This document shows positions 25,988 to 36,022 of a DNA stretch of 64,000 nt, piece by piece. This stretch comes from Zhihengliuella sp. (GTDB lineage: Bacteria > Actinomycetota > Actinomycetes > Actinomycetales > Micrococcaceae): assembly GCF_031178195.1 (NCBI RefSeq), contig NZ_JAPSJL010000007.1, positions 110,027 through 174,026 on the forward strand. The letters run 5' to 3'. Position 1 is the first letter of the stretch, and every line of letters starts with the position of its first letter. The notes below the pieces were generated by a model, which worked only from the letters and a program-made list of their open reading frames with translations, was not told where the DNA came from and searched no databases. The translations under genes and the position numbers were made by a program.

Positions 25988-27598
25988 TTGCGCTCGGCTA
26001 CCCGCTTCCTGCGGCAGGTCTCGCTGCGGTCCAAGCTCGTGGCGCTCATGGCGCTGCTGATGACCGTCGGCGTCATCGCCACCACCTTCACGGCGTCCTT
26101 CTCCCTGCGCCTGACGATGGTGGACCAGATGGACCAGGACCTGGCGAGCTACTCGAGCCCCATGGCGAACATCCTGTATGCGGTGTACCAGGAGGAGTCG
26201 AGCCAGGACACGTCGCCGTCGTCCCCGTACCGCATGTGGGCGAACCTGGAGCTCACCCGCTTCCACGCCACCCTGCGCAACGCGGACGGCGAGGTGCTCG
26301 CGGAGCTGCCCGGCGTCGAGGGCGACGACGAGCCCGTGATCGACCCGGTCGACGTCGAACGGGTCAAGGAGGTCCACGACCTCGCCTTCACCGCGCCGGG
26401 CGTCCTGCCGGACTCCGAGGGCTGGCGGTACCGGATGATCGACATGGCCAACGGCGCCGGCTACATCACCATCGCGCTGCCGCTGAGCGACGTCGAGCAC
26501 ACGGTCTCCGACGCGGCCGGATCGATGGTGACCTCGGGCATGCTGGCCACCCTGCTGATGTCGCTCGTGGCCTACGCGGCGACGAGCCGGGCGTTCCGCC
26601 CGCTGGTGCGCGTCGAGCGCACGGCCGCGGCGATCGCCGCTGGCGACCTCTCGCGGCGCGTCGAGGAGACCTCGCACGACACCGAGGTCGGACGGCTCTC
26701 GCGCGCCCTCAACGCGATGCTCGCCCACATCGAGCATGCGTTCCGCGCCCAGGAGGCCTCGGAGCGGAAGATGCGCCGGTTCGTCCAGGACGCCTCCCAC
26801 GAGCTGCGCACGCCTCTGGTCACGATCCGCGGCTACTCCGAGCTCTACCGGCACGGCGGCATCCGCGAACCCGAGCAGCTCGACTCCGCCATGGGCCGGA
26901 TCGAGGGCGAGGCGAAGCGCATGGGCCAGCTCGTCGAGGATCTGCTCACGCTCGCGCGCCTGGACGAGCAGCGCGCGCTCGAGCGGGTGCCCCTGGACCT
27001 GCTGCTCCTGGGCAGCGACGCGGTCGAGGACGCCCGCGTCAACGCCCCCGACCGCACGGTCCGGCTCGTGGGGCTCGAAGGCGGTCCCGCCCTCCCCGCT
27101 CCCACGAGCGGCGACGAGTCCCGGCTCCGGCAGGTCGTGGTGAACCTCATGACCAACGCGCTGCGCTACACGCCCGAGGGCACGCCGATCGAGATCGCGG
27201 TCGGGACGATGCCCGTCATCGACGGCCGCTCCGACTCCGTGCTCGAGATCCGCGACCACGGGCCCGGCATCTCCGAGGAGGACGCGGCCCGCGTCTTCGA
27301 GCGCTTCTACCGCGCCGACACCTCGCGGCACCGCGAGACCGGCGGCACCGGTCTGGGTCTGGCGATCGTCGCCGCGATCGTCGCCCAGCACGACGGCTCG
27401 GTCCGGCTCTCGGAGACGCCCGGCGGCGGTGCCACGCTGTCCATCCACCTGCCGTACGAGCCCATGCCCGACTCCGTCGGCGAGGAGCACGCCGAGGATC
27501 AGCACGAGCTGGATCCGCCCCAGCCCGAGGGCGGCGGCGGGGGCGGCCGGCGTGCCGCCCGCGGCGGCGACGGCACTCGTCCTCCACAGGCGTCCTGA
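25988..27598 (+). CDS. sensor histidine kinase
   Basis: A 536-residue partner of the upstream response regulator. It has membrane helices at about 16-38 and 178-198 that flank a ~140-residue extracellular sensor domain, a HAMP linker, and the dimerisation helix with phosphoacceptor His271 (FVQDASHELRTPLVTI). The ATPase domain has N, G1 and G2 boxes (NLMTNALRYTPEG, EIRDHGPGISEEDAARVFE, GGTGLGLAIV). A TTG start at 25988 is accepted because the reading frame begins 4 bases after the regulator stop. The C-terminal 45 residues are an acidic, then Gly-rich tail. The sensor domain is of no recognised type. Confidence 0.94.
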   Translation: MRSATRFLRQVSLRSKLVALMALLMTVGVIATTFTASFSLRLTMVDQMDQDLASYSSPMANILYAVYQEESSQDTSPSSPYRMWANLELTRFHATLRNADGEVLAELPGVEGDDEPVIDPVDVERVKEVHDLAFTAPGVLPDSEGWRYRMIDMANGAGYITIALPLSDVEHTVSDAAGSMVTSGMLATLLMSLVAYAATSRAFRPLVRVERTAAAIAAGDLSRRVEETSHDTEVGRLSRALNAMLAHIEHAFRAQEASERKMRRFVQDASHELRTPLVTIRGYSELYRHGGIREPEQLDSAMGRIEGEAKRMGQLVEDLLTLARLDEQRALERVPLDLLLLGSDAVEDARVNAPDRTVRLVGLEGGPALPAPTSGDESRLRQVVVNLMTNALRYTPEGTPIEIAVGTMPVIDGRSDSVLEIRDHGPGISEEDAARVFERFYRADTSRHRETGGTGLGLAIVAAIVAQHDGSVRLSETPGGGATLSIHLPYEPMPDSVGEEHAEDQHELDPPQPEGGGGGGRRAARGGDGTRPPQAS

Positions 27599-27750
27599 CC
27601 GGCCCCGCTGCCCACACCGTCCCGGGCCCCACCCCGGGTGCCCCACCGCCCTCCGTAGCCTCGGGATGTGGGGCATCCGCCCCGCCGCGGCCCCGCGGTC
27701 GCGACGAGGACCGGCCCGGTGGAGGGCCGGAGCAGTGGAAGGGAAGTGCC

Positions 27751-28041
27751 ATGAGCACGTTTGCAGCGAATACGGCCGAGATGCGCACCAAGGCCGCGGC
27801 GGTCCAGGCGACGGTCGAGCGGCTCCGCGCGGAGATCACGAGCATGACGGCGAACCTGCGCGAGCTCGAGGGGACCTGGCAGGGCGCCGCGGCCACGAAC
27901 TTCCAGTCGGTCGTCGCCGACTGGCACGGCACGCAGGTGCGGGTCGAGGAATCGCTCGCGTCCATCAACGGGGCGCTGGCCCGGGCCTCGCAGCAGTACG
28001 ACGACGTCGAGTCGGCCAACGCGAGGCTGTTCACCTACTAG
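27751..28041 (+). CDS. WXG100-family (EsxA-like) secreted protein
   Basis: A 96-residue helical hairpin protein with the signature Trp-x-Gly turn at about residue 43 (LEGTWQGAAATNF). It starts MSTFAANTAEMRTKAAAVQA with a ribosome site GGAAGGGA. Size and motif match substrates of the type VII (Esx) secretion system. There is no partner WXG100 gene and no EccC-type ATPase in the window, so it is an orphan; it may homodimerise and use an apparatus encoded elsewhere. The YxxxD/E-type export signal may be QYDDVESANARLF near the C terminus. Confidence 0.9.
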   Translation: MSTFAANTAEMRTKAAAVQATVERLRAEITSMTANLRELEGTWQGAAATNFQSVVADWHGTQVRVEESLASINGALARASQQYDDVESANARLFTY

Positions 28042-28097
28042 GCGCATGCAGCCCCCGCCCGGGGTCCGGGTGGCGGCCCCGGCGTACTCTGGGTGGC

Positions 28098-29069
28098 GTG
28101 GCCCTCTATATCGATCCGCCGGCGTGGCCGGCGCACGGCACCCTGTTCTCGCACCTCGTCTCGGATGCGTCCGTCGAGGAGCTCCAGGCCTTCGCCGAGC
28201 GTGCCGGGCTGCCGCCGCGGGCCTTCGACCGGGACCACTACGACGTCCCGGAGCGCCGCTACGCGCAGCTGGTCGCGCTCGGAGCCATCCCGGTCTCCGG
28301 CCGGGAGCTGGCCCGGCGGCTCATCCGCTCGGGCGTCCGGGTCCCCGCCCGGCAGCGGGACGAGAAACTCGACGGCGTCCTGCGCCGACGCTGGGATGCA
28401 CTGGGCCTGGGCGGTCCGGGTCGCGACCGCTCGGCTCACCGCTCGGTCGCCGTGCGCGACGAGCTCCTGCGCCGGTGGTCCGAGCCGCACCGGCACTACC
28501 ACGGGCGCTCCCACCTGCTCGCGGTCCTGACCGCACTCGACACCCTGGCGGCGGCCGACGGGACGACGGACCGGACGTTCCTCCTGCACGTCCGCCTGGC
28601 CGCCTGGTTCCACGACGCCGTGTACGACGGCGTGCCCGGGCAGGACGAGGAGGCCTCCGCCGCGCTGGCTGTGTCCCGGCTGCCGGGTCTCAGCCCGGCC
28701 GTGGACGCCGCGGAGGTCGCCCGACTGGTCCGGACCACGGCCCGGCACGCGCCCGCGGCCGACGACGCGGCCGGCCGCCTGCTCTGCGATGCGGATCTGG
28801 AGGTCCTCGCCCGGCCCTGGGCCGAGTACCAGCGGTACACGGCCCAGGTCCGGCGGGACTACGCCCACGTCGCCGACCCCGACTTCGCCGTGGGCCGGGC
28901 CGCGGTCCTCCGCGGCCTGCTGGGCCGGGACCCGCTGTTCGGGACGGCGGCCGGCCGGCGCCTCTGGGAGTCCGCGGCCCGAACGAACCTCCTCCGGGAG
29001 CTCGCCGCGCTCGGGTCGGCGGGGCCCGAGGGGACAGCCGGCCCACCGCCCGAGACGACGCCCGGTTAA
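28098..29069 (+). CDS. DUF4031-HD domain fusion protein
   Basis: The 323-residue protein starts at GTG 28098. The N-terminal ~85 residues are a DUF4031 domain (LYIDPPAWPAHGTLFSHL, HYDVPERRY). Residues about 115-310 form an HD-superfamily predicted metal-dependent phosphohydrolase, with HRHYHGRSH at 131-139, the HD pair at 172-173 (WFHDAVYDG) and a later CDADL. The two domains are usually separate small proteins. The HD part could hydrolyse a nucleotide or phosphoester, with DUF4031 supplying recognition; the substrate is unknown. It stands alone, 56 bases after the WXG100 gene. Confidence 0.85.
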   Translation: MALYIDPPAWPAHGTLFSHLVSDASVEELQAFAERAGLPPRAFDRDHYDVPERRYAQLVALGAIPVSGRELARRLIRSGVRVPARQRDEKLDGVLRRRWDALGLGGPGRDRSAHRSVAVRDELLRRWSEPHRHYHGRSHLLAVLTALDTLAAADGTTDRTFLLHVRLAAWFHDAVYDGVPGQDEEASAALAVSRLPGLSPAVDAAEVARLVRTTARHAPAADDAAGRLLCDADLEVLARPWAEYQRYTAQVRRDYAHVADPDFAVGRAAVLRGLLGRDPLFGTAAGRRLWESAARTNLLRELAALGSAGPEGTAGPPPETTPG

Positions 29070-29072
29070 ACG

Positions 29073-29114
29073 ACGGCGGGGCCGCACACTCCTGGGAGTG
29101 TGCGGCCCTGCCGT
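29073..29114. terminator. bidirectional terminator between DUF4031-HD and groEL
   Basis: A 20-bp stem (29073-29092 with 29095-29114, one G-T pair) and a 2-base loop followed by TCTTCC lie between convergent genes. Confidence 0.8.
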
Positions 29115-29172
29115 TCTTCCGACGGTCCAGGCGGCGCCCCGTGGGGCGATCGTCCTGGATCGGCCCGGGGGC

Positions 29173-31006
<1,834 letters not shown>

Positions 31007-31011
31007 CCCAA

Positions 31012-31040
31012 TTATTGGCACTCTCCGTCCGAGAGTGCAA
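31012..31040 (-). promoter_or_regulatory. groEL promoter
   Basis: TTGCAC (-35, 31035-31040) and CAATAA (-10, 31012-31017) are separated by exactly 17 bp, and the CIRCE element fills the space between them. Confidence 0.7.
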
Positions 31041-31041
31041 G
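31015..31041 (-). promoter_or_regulatory. CIRCE operator for HrcA
   Basis: CTTGCACTC-N9-GAGTGCCAA on the minus strand is a near-perfect CIRCE inverted repeat overlapping the groEL promoter. HrcA binding here would block transcription until heat shock. Confidence 0.88.
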
Positions 31042-31138
31042 TACGACGGCGGGGCCGCCGCCGCGGGCCGGGAGAACGGGCGCCGGACGCGGAGCGCCGG
31101 GGTTCGCCGACTGCTCCGCCGAAGGGCGGCACGCCCCG

Positions 31139-32398
31139 CTAGAGTCCCAGCCGTCGCAGGAAGTCGTTGACGAAACGCCCCTGCGGATCGTGCCGGCGCT
31201 GCAGCGCGACGAAATCGTCCCAGCGGTCGTAGGCCCCCGTGACGTCGGCGGGATCCAGACGCCAGAGCTTGCCCCAGTGGGCCCGCACGCCCTCACCGAA
31301 CGCCGCCTCGAGCTCCGGCAGGACGGCCTCCACCGCCGGCTGGTCCGGCGTCCAGGTGAAGTGGAAGGCGACGACGTCCTGCCGGTACGCGGGGCTGAGC
31401 CACAGGTCGTCGGCCCGCACGGTGCGGAGCTCCGAGGCCTGCACGAGCGGCGCCAGGCGCGGCCCGAGCGCCTGCACCCGCCTGATCGCGGCCCGCGCCT
31501 CCTGGCGGGGAAGGAAGTACTCGGACTGCAGCTCGTCGCCGCTCGAGGGCGTGAACGCGAGACGGAAGTGCGGCAGCCGGTCGGACCAGAGGCCGGGCAC
31601 GCCGAGCTGCTCCGTGCTCGCCCGGGTGTCGCCGCCGGGCAACGGGTGCCGCGGCCCGGCGGCGGGGAGGGCGCCCAGGCCACCGAGGACCGCCGCCGCC
31701 TCGCCGGCCGCTGCATCGGCCCGGTGCTTGACCCAGATCTGGTCGACGCCCCCGGGCTCGCCCCAGGAGGTGAACAGCGAGACGCTGGTCCCGCACCCGG
31801 TGATGGCGTCGAAGTGCTCCACCACCGTGTCCCAGTCGAGCCGTCCGAACACCGTCTGGGCGACCTGGTAGGCCGGTTCGACATCGAGCTCGACGCGGAC
31901 GACCACCCCGAGCGCGCCGAGGTGCACCACGGCGCCCGCGAAGTCGTCGTCGCCCCGCCGGTAGGTCCGTTCGGTGCCGTCGGGCGTGAGGAAGGTCAGG
32001 GCGCGGACGGAGGTGGCCAGGGATCCGAGCCGGTCCCCCGATCCGTGCGTGCCCGTGGCGATCGCGCCGGCCACGGAGATGTGCGGCAGGGACGCCAGGT
32101 TGGCCAGGGCCAGCCCGTGCCGTCCGAGCTCGACGGCGAGGTCGCCGTAGCGGACACCGCCCCCGAGGGAGACGGACCGCCGGTCGGCGGCGACCTCGAC
32201 GTGCGCCGGGAGGCGGTCGGCCGAGATCAGCGTGCCCGTGGTGTCGGTGATGGTGTTGAAGGAGTGGCGGCTGCCCGCCACCCGGACCTCTCCCCCGCCG
32301 GCGAGCGCCGCGGCGAGGCCGTCGGGGCCCTCGGGCCGGAGGATCCGCCGGGCGCGGTAGGACAGGTTCCGGGCCCAGTTCGTCTCGGTCGGCTGCAT
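31139..32398 (-). CDS. alditol oxidase-like FAD-binding oxidoreductase
   Basis: A 419-residue member of the VAO/PCMH family, close to Streptomyces alditol oxidase (AldO) and xylitol oxidase. The covalent-flavin histidine is expected at His45 in AGSRHSFN; other flavin-binding motifs are LASLPHISVAGAIATGTHG and GALGVVVRVELDVEPAY. The C-terminal substrate domain ends in HWGKLWRLDP and RFVNDFLRRLGL. Such enzymes oxidise a terminal alcohol of polyols (xylitol, sorbitol, arabitol) or aldonolactones with O2, giving H2O2. It lies downstream of the arabinofuranosidase gene on the same strand, 132 bases away, so an arabinitol or arabinose-linked substrate is possible but not shown. Confidence 0.85.
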   Translation of the reverse strand: MQPTETNWARNLSYRARRILRPEGPDGLAAALAGGGEVRVAGSRHSFNTITDTTGTLISADRLPAHVEVAADRRSVSLGGGVRYGDLAVELGRHGLALANLASLPHISVAGAIATGTHGSGDRLGSLATSVRALTFLTPDGTERTYRRGDDDFAGAVVHLGALGVVVRVELDVEPAYQVAQTVFGRLDWDTVVEHFDAITGCGTSVSLFTSWGEPGGVDQIWVKHRADAAAGEAAAVLGGLGALPAAGPRHPLPGGDTRASTEQLGVPGLWSDRLPHFRLAFTPSSGDELQSEYFLPRQEARAAIRRVQALGPRLAPLVQASELRTVRADDLWLSPAYRQDVVAFHFTWTPDQPAVEAVLPELEAAFGEGVRAHWGKLWRLDPADVTGAYDRWDDFVALQRRHDPQGRFVNDFLRRLGL

Positions 32399-32530
32399 CT
32401 GCTTCCTCTCCCGGTCCGTCCGGACCGCGGGATGGCCGCCGGCCTGACCGGTGGCTCTCGTGGACGATATCCCGGCGGGAGGCGCGGCCGGATGCCGCCG
32501 GCCTCCCGCCGCTGTGATGCTCCCGCCGCG

Positions 32531-34042
32531 TCAGGCGAGTCCGACGGCCGTCCAGGAGACGGGCGGCAGCGTGACGGTGAGCCGGCCGTCGGCCACGCGA
32601 GCGGACTCGTTCTCACGCGTGGTCACGCGCTCGGGGTCCTCGAGGGTGTTCTTCGCGTAGTGGTCCTCGTCGGCCATGAGGTGGCTCTCCGCGATGGAGA
32701 GATCGCCCAGGCGCGCGACGTCGACCGTGACGGTCAGCTCCTCCGTGGTGCTGCGGTTCACGAGGAAGACCGCCGCCCGGCCCGCCTCGACGTCGTAGGT
32801 GGCGGCCGCGTCGACGAGCGGGACCTCCCCGTAGCGCTCGGTCCGGTATGCGCCGGCCTGCACCGGCAGGCGGAGCGCCTCGCCGCGAGCGAGCCGGGAG
32901 GTGATCGAGAACGGGAAGAAGGTGGTCTGCCGCCAGGCGGGGCCGCCCGGCTCGGTCATGATCGGCCCGATGACGTTGACCAGCTGGGCCAGCGAGGCGC
33001 TGGTGACCCGGTCGGCGTGGTTGAGCAGGGAGATCATGAGGCTGCCGAAGACGACGGCGTCCGCGACGGAGTACACGTCCTCCAGCAGGCGCGGCGCGAT
33101 CGGCCAATTGTCGAGCCCCTCGATCTTGTCCACGTTCTCGAAGCGTGACTGGTACCAGACATTCCACTCGTCGAAGGCGATGTCGATGCGCTTCTGCGAG
33201 CCGCGGACGGCGCCCACGTGGTCCGCGGTCGCGACGACGGACTCGATGAAGCGGTCCATGTCGACCGCGGAGGCGAGGAAGGATCCGAGGTCCCCGTCCT
33301 TCTCCTCGTAGTAGGCGTGGCAGGAGATGTAGTCGACGTCGTCGTAGGTGTGCGTCAGGACGGTCCGCTCCCACTCGCCGAAGGTCGGCATGTGGGCACT
33401 GGACGAGCCGCAGACCACGAGCTCGACGTCGGCGTCCACCATGCGCATGGCCTTGGCGGTCTGGGCGGCGATCTTGCCGTAGTCCTCGGCGGAGCGGTGC
33501 CCCACCTGCCAGGGACCGTCCATCTCGTTGCCCAGGCACCACATCTTCACGCCGAAGGGCTCCTGGCGGCCGTTGCCGATCCGCCGCTCGGCCAGTTCCG
33601 TGCCGGCGGGGAGGTTGGTGTACTCGAGCAGCTCGAGGGCCTCGCGGGTGCCGCGCGTTCCGAGGTTCACCGCGAGCATGAGCTCGCTGCCGACCTTCTC
33701 GAGCCAGTCGGCGAACTCGTGCAGTCCGACCTCGTTGGTCTCCGTCGAGTGCCAGGCGAGGTCGAGGCGGCGGGGGCGCTGCTCGCGCGGCCCCACGCTG
33801 TCCTCCCACTGGAAGCCGGAGACGAAGTTCCCGCCCGGGTAGCGGATGGTCGAGACGCCGAGCTCGCGGACGAGCCCGATGACGTCGCGGCGGAATCCGT
33901 CCTCGTCGGCCTCCGGGTGCGTGGGTTCGAAGATCCCGTCGTAGATGTGCCGTCCGAGGTGCTCGACGAACCCGCCGAAGAGGCGCCGCTTGACGGGCCC
34001 GACGCTGTGGTTCGGGTCGAGGGTCGAGAATGCGTCAGTCAT
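32531..34042 (-). CDS. abfA: alpha-N-arabinofuranosidase, GH51
   Basis: A 503-residue intracellular glycosidase with no signal peptide, releasing L-arabinose from arabino-oligosaccharides. The GH51 hallmarks are FGGFVEHLGRHIYDGIFEP near the N terminus, the acid-base Glu in WCLGNEMDGPWQ and the nucleophile Glu in IAFDEWNVWY. The start is ATG 34042. It is the last gene after the binding protein and two permeases, the same order as araN-araP-araQ-abfA in Bacillus subtilis. A 74-base gap separates it from the permease. Confidence 0.96.
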   Translation of the reverse strand: MTDAFSTLDPNHSVGPVKRRLFGGFVEHLGRHIYDGIFEPTHPEADEDGFRRDVIGLVRELGVSTIRYPGGNFVSGFQWEDSVGPREQRPRRLDLAWHSTETNEVGLHEFADWLEKVGSELMLAVNLGTRGTREALELLEYTNLPAGTELAERRIGNGRQEPFGVKMWCLGNEMDGPWQVGHRSAEDYGKIAAQTAKAMRMVDADVELVVCGSSSAHMPTFGEWERTVLTHTYDDVDYISCHAYYEEKDGDLGSFLASAVDMDRFIESVVATADHVGAVRGSQKRIDIAFDEWNVWYQSRFENVDKIEGLDNWPIAPRLLEDVYSVADAVVFGSLMISLLNHADRVTSASLAQLVNVIGPIMTEPGGPAWRQTTFFPFSITSRLARGEALRLPVQAGAYRTERYGEVPLVDAAATYDVEAGRAAVFLVNRSTTEELTVTVDVARLGDLSIAESHLMADEDHYAKNTLEDPERVTTRENESARVADGRLTVTLPPVSWTAVGLA

Positions 34043-34116
34043 GTTTTCGCTTTCGTCGCGTGGGGGGGTGTGGTCCCGGCGCGCCGCCGTCGTCGGCGCG
34101 CCGGGGAGCTGCGGTC

Positions 34117-35001
34117 CTACTTGATGGCGCCCGTGCTGAGGCCGCCCTGCCAGTAGCGCTGCAGGAAGAGGAAGGACAGGATCAGGGGGACGACCGAGAT
34201 GAAGGCACCGGACGTGATGAGGTTCCAGACCTGCTCGCCGCCGGCCCCGGCGTTGGAGAGGGCCGTCCAGCGGTTCAGGCCCACCGTGACGGGCAGCAGG
34301 TCCGGGTCGGTGAGGACGGCCAGCGGCAGGAAGAAGTTGTTCCAGGTCACGACGACCGAGAGCAGGAGCACTGTCACCACGCCCGGGCGGAGCATCGGGA
34401 GGACCACGGTGAAGAACGTCCGGATCTCGCCGGCGCCGTCGATCCGGGAGGCCTCGATGATCTCGTCCGGGATGGCGTCCTGGGTGTAGATGCGCATCAG
34501 GTAGACGCCGAACGGATTCAGCAACGAGGGCAGGATCACGGCCCACGGCGTGTTGATGATGCCGTAGTCGCTCAGCAGCACGAAGGTGGGGATCACCAGG
34601 GCCGTCAGCGGGACCATGACCGAGCCGAGGATAAGGGTGAAGACCCAGCTGCCGCCGCGGAACCGGAACTTCGCGAAGCCGTACCCGGCGAGGACCGCCA
34701 GGATCGTGGCGCCGATGCCGCTGGTGAACGCGTAGAGGAACGAGTTCCCGAGCCAGCGCCAGTAGATGCCGTCCTGGTGCTGGAAGAGGCCGGCGATGTT
34801 GTCGAAGAGGGCGAAGTCGTCGGCGAACCAGAACGCGGGACTGCCGAACAGGCCGGCGGTGTCCTTGGTCGCCGCGACCACGAGCCACCAGATGGGGATG
34901 ACGAAGTAGAACGCGAGGATGATCAGGAAGGCGTGGGAGCCGATCCGCCGGCGGCCGACCGGACGCCGGGTGCGGAGGGTGGTCGTCGAGGTTGTCATCA
35001 T
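34117..35001 (-). CDS. carbohydrate ABC transporter permease (MalG/AraQ-like)
   Basis: A 294-residue inner-membrane permease with six helices. The EAA loop that contacts the ATPase is visible as EIIEASRIDGAGEIRTFFTV. ATG 35001 overlaps the TGA of the upstream permease (ATGA), so the pair is translationally coupled. With its partner and the binding protein it should import arabino-oligosaccharides for the GH51 enzyme. The ATPase is not encoded in the cluster. Confidence 0.93.
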   Translation of the reverse strand: MMTTSTTTLRTRRPVGRRRIGSHAFLIILAFYFVIPIWWLVVAATKDTAGLFGSPAFWFADDFALFDNIAGLFQHQDGIYWRWLGNSFLYAFTSGIGATILAVLAGYGFAKFRFRGGSWVFTLILGSVMVPLTALVIPTFVLLSDYGIINTPWAVILPSLLNPFGVYLMRIYTQDAIPDEIIEASRIDGAGEIRTFFTVVLPMLRPGVVTVLLLSVVVTWNNFFLPLAVLTDPDLLPVTVGLNRWTALSNAGAGGEQVWNLITSGAFISVVPLILSFLFLQRYWQGGLSTGAIK

Positions 35002-35939
35002 TTGAGACCGCTCTGCTTGCGTGTGAGGAAGAGGAACACGAACGAACCGATGAACACGAGGATGCCCAGCGAGAACGCGATCGCCGAGGCGTAGTTGAAC
35101 TGGCTGTAGGAGAACGCCAGCGAGAACGCGTACATGTTCGGCGTGTACGCCGCGTCGATGGATCCCTGGGCGATGCTCTGGAGCACGACCGGTTCCGTGA
35201 AGAACTGCAGGGTGCCGATCAACGCGAAGGTGATGACCATGACCATCGAGGACGAGATCATGGGGATCTTGATCCGCAGCGCCGTCTGGAGGCCGTTGGC
35301 GCCGTCGATCCGTGCCGCCTCGTAGATGGCGGGGTCGATGGCCCGCAGGGCGGAGTAGATGACCACCATGTAGTAGCCGGCCCACTGCCAGGTCACGATG
35401 TTCACGAGCGAGGCGAAGATCGTGTCGGGGCCGAGGAAGTTCGGTGCGTCGAGCCCGAGTGCCGTGAAGATCGTGGCGCCGGGCCCGAACCGCGGGCTGT
35501 AGAGGAAGCTCCACATCAGCGCACCGATGACCACGGGGACGGCGTACGGGACGAAGATGAAGAGCCGCGTCAGCTTGGACAGCCACGTCGACAGGGTGTC
35601 GAGGACCAGGGCTGCGATCAGGGCGACGATCAACTGGGCCGGGATCATCACCGCGCCGAAGCCGAGGACGCGGAGCATGCCCTCCAGGAACAGCGGGTCG
35701 TTGAACGCGCGGACGTAGTTGGCCAGGCCCGTGAACTCGGTCCCCGCGGCGAGCGTGGAGGTGAAGAGGCTCATCCAGAGCGCGTAGCCCAGGGGGATGA
35801 TCAGGAAAAGCGCGAAGACCAGCAGGAAGGGCGAGACGAAGAGCCAGCCCCAGCGCTGGCGTCTCCGGACGAGGACCGACCCCGCGGAGGCGGGGGCCCG
35901 GCTCGCGGCCGGGCTCGGCTCGAGCGTCTGAGTGGTCAT
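34998..35939 (-). CDS. carbohydrate ABC transporter permease (MalF/AraP-like)
   Basis: A 313-residue permease with six helices and the EAA loop AIYEAARIDGANGLQTALRI. The first cytoplasmic segment is followed by WGWLFVSPFLLVFALFLIIP. It overlaps its partner permease by 4 bases. It lies 83 bases after the binding-protein gene, with a stable hairpin between that probably lowers permease expression relative to the binding protein. Confidence 0.93.
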   Translation of the reverse strand: MTTQTLEPSPAASRAPASAGSVLVRRRQRWGWLFVSPFLLVFALFLIIPLGYALWMSLFTSTLAAGTEFTGLANYVRAFNDPLFLEGMLRVLGFGAVMIPAQLIVALIAALVLDTLSTWLSKLTRLFIFVPYAVPVVIGALMWSFLYSPRFGPGATIFTALGLDAPNFLGPDTIFASLVNIVTWQWAGYYMVVIYSALRAIDPAIYEAARIDGANGLQTALRIKIPMISSSMVMVITFALIGTLQFFTEPVVLQSIAQGSIDAAYTPNMYAFSLAFSYSQFNYASAIAFSLGILVFIGSFVFLFLTRKQSGLK

Positions 35940-35971
35940 GGTGTTACTCCTAGTGGGACTGGAGGGTCGTG

Positions 35972-36004
35972 GGGCCCGTCCCGCCTGACGGCGGGACGGG
36001 GCCC
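35972..36004 (-). terminator. intercistronic hairpin (attenuator) after binding-protein gene
   Basis: A GC stem (35972-35985 with 35990-36004, one bulged base) and TGAC loop. There is no T-run after it. In sugar-importer operons such hairpins stabilise the binding-protein mRNA or partly stop transcription. Confidence 0.6.
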
Positions 36005-36022
36005 GGACGTGGGAGGTGGCGG

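Noticed and set aside
27751..29069. Type VII secretion or polymorphic toxin locus around the WXG100 gene
   Set aside because: No EccC/EssC ATPase, LXG toxin, immunity gene or second WXG100 gene is present in the window.
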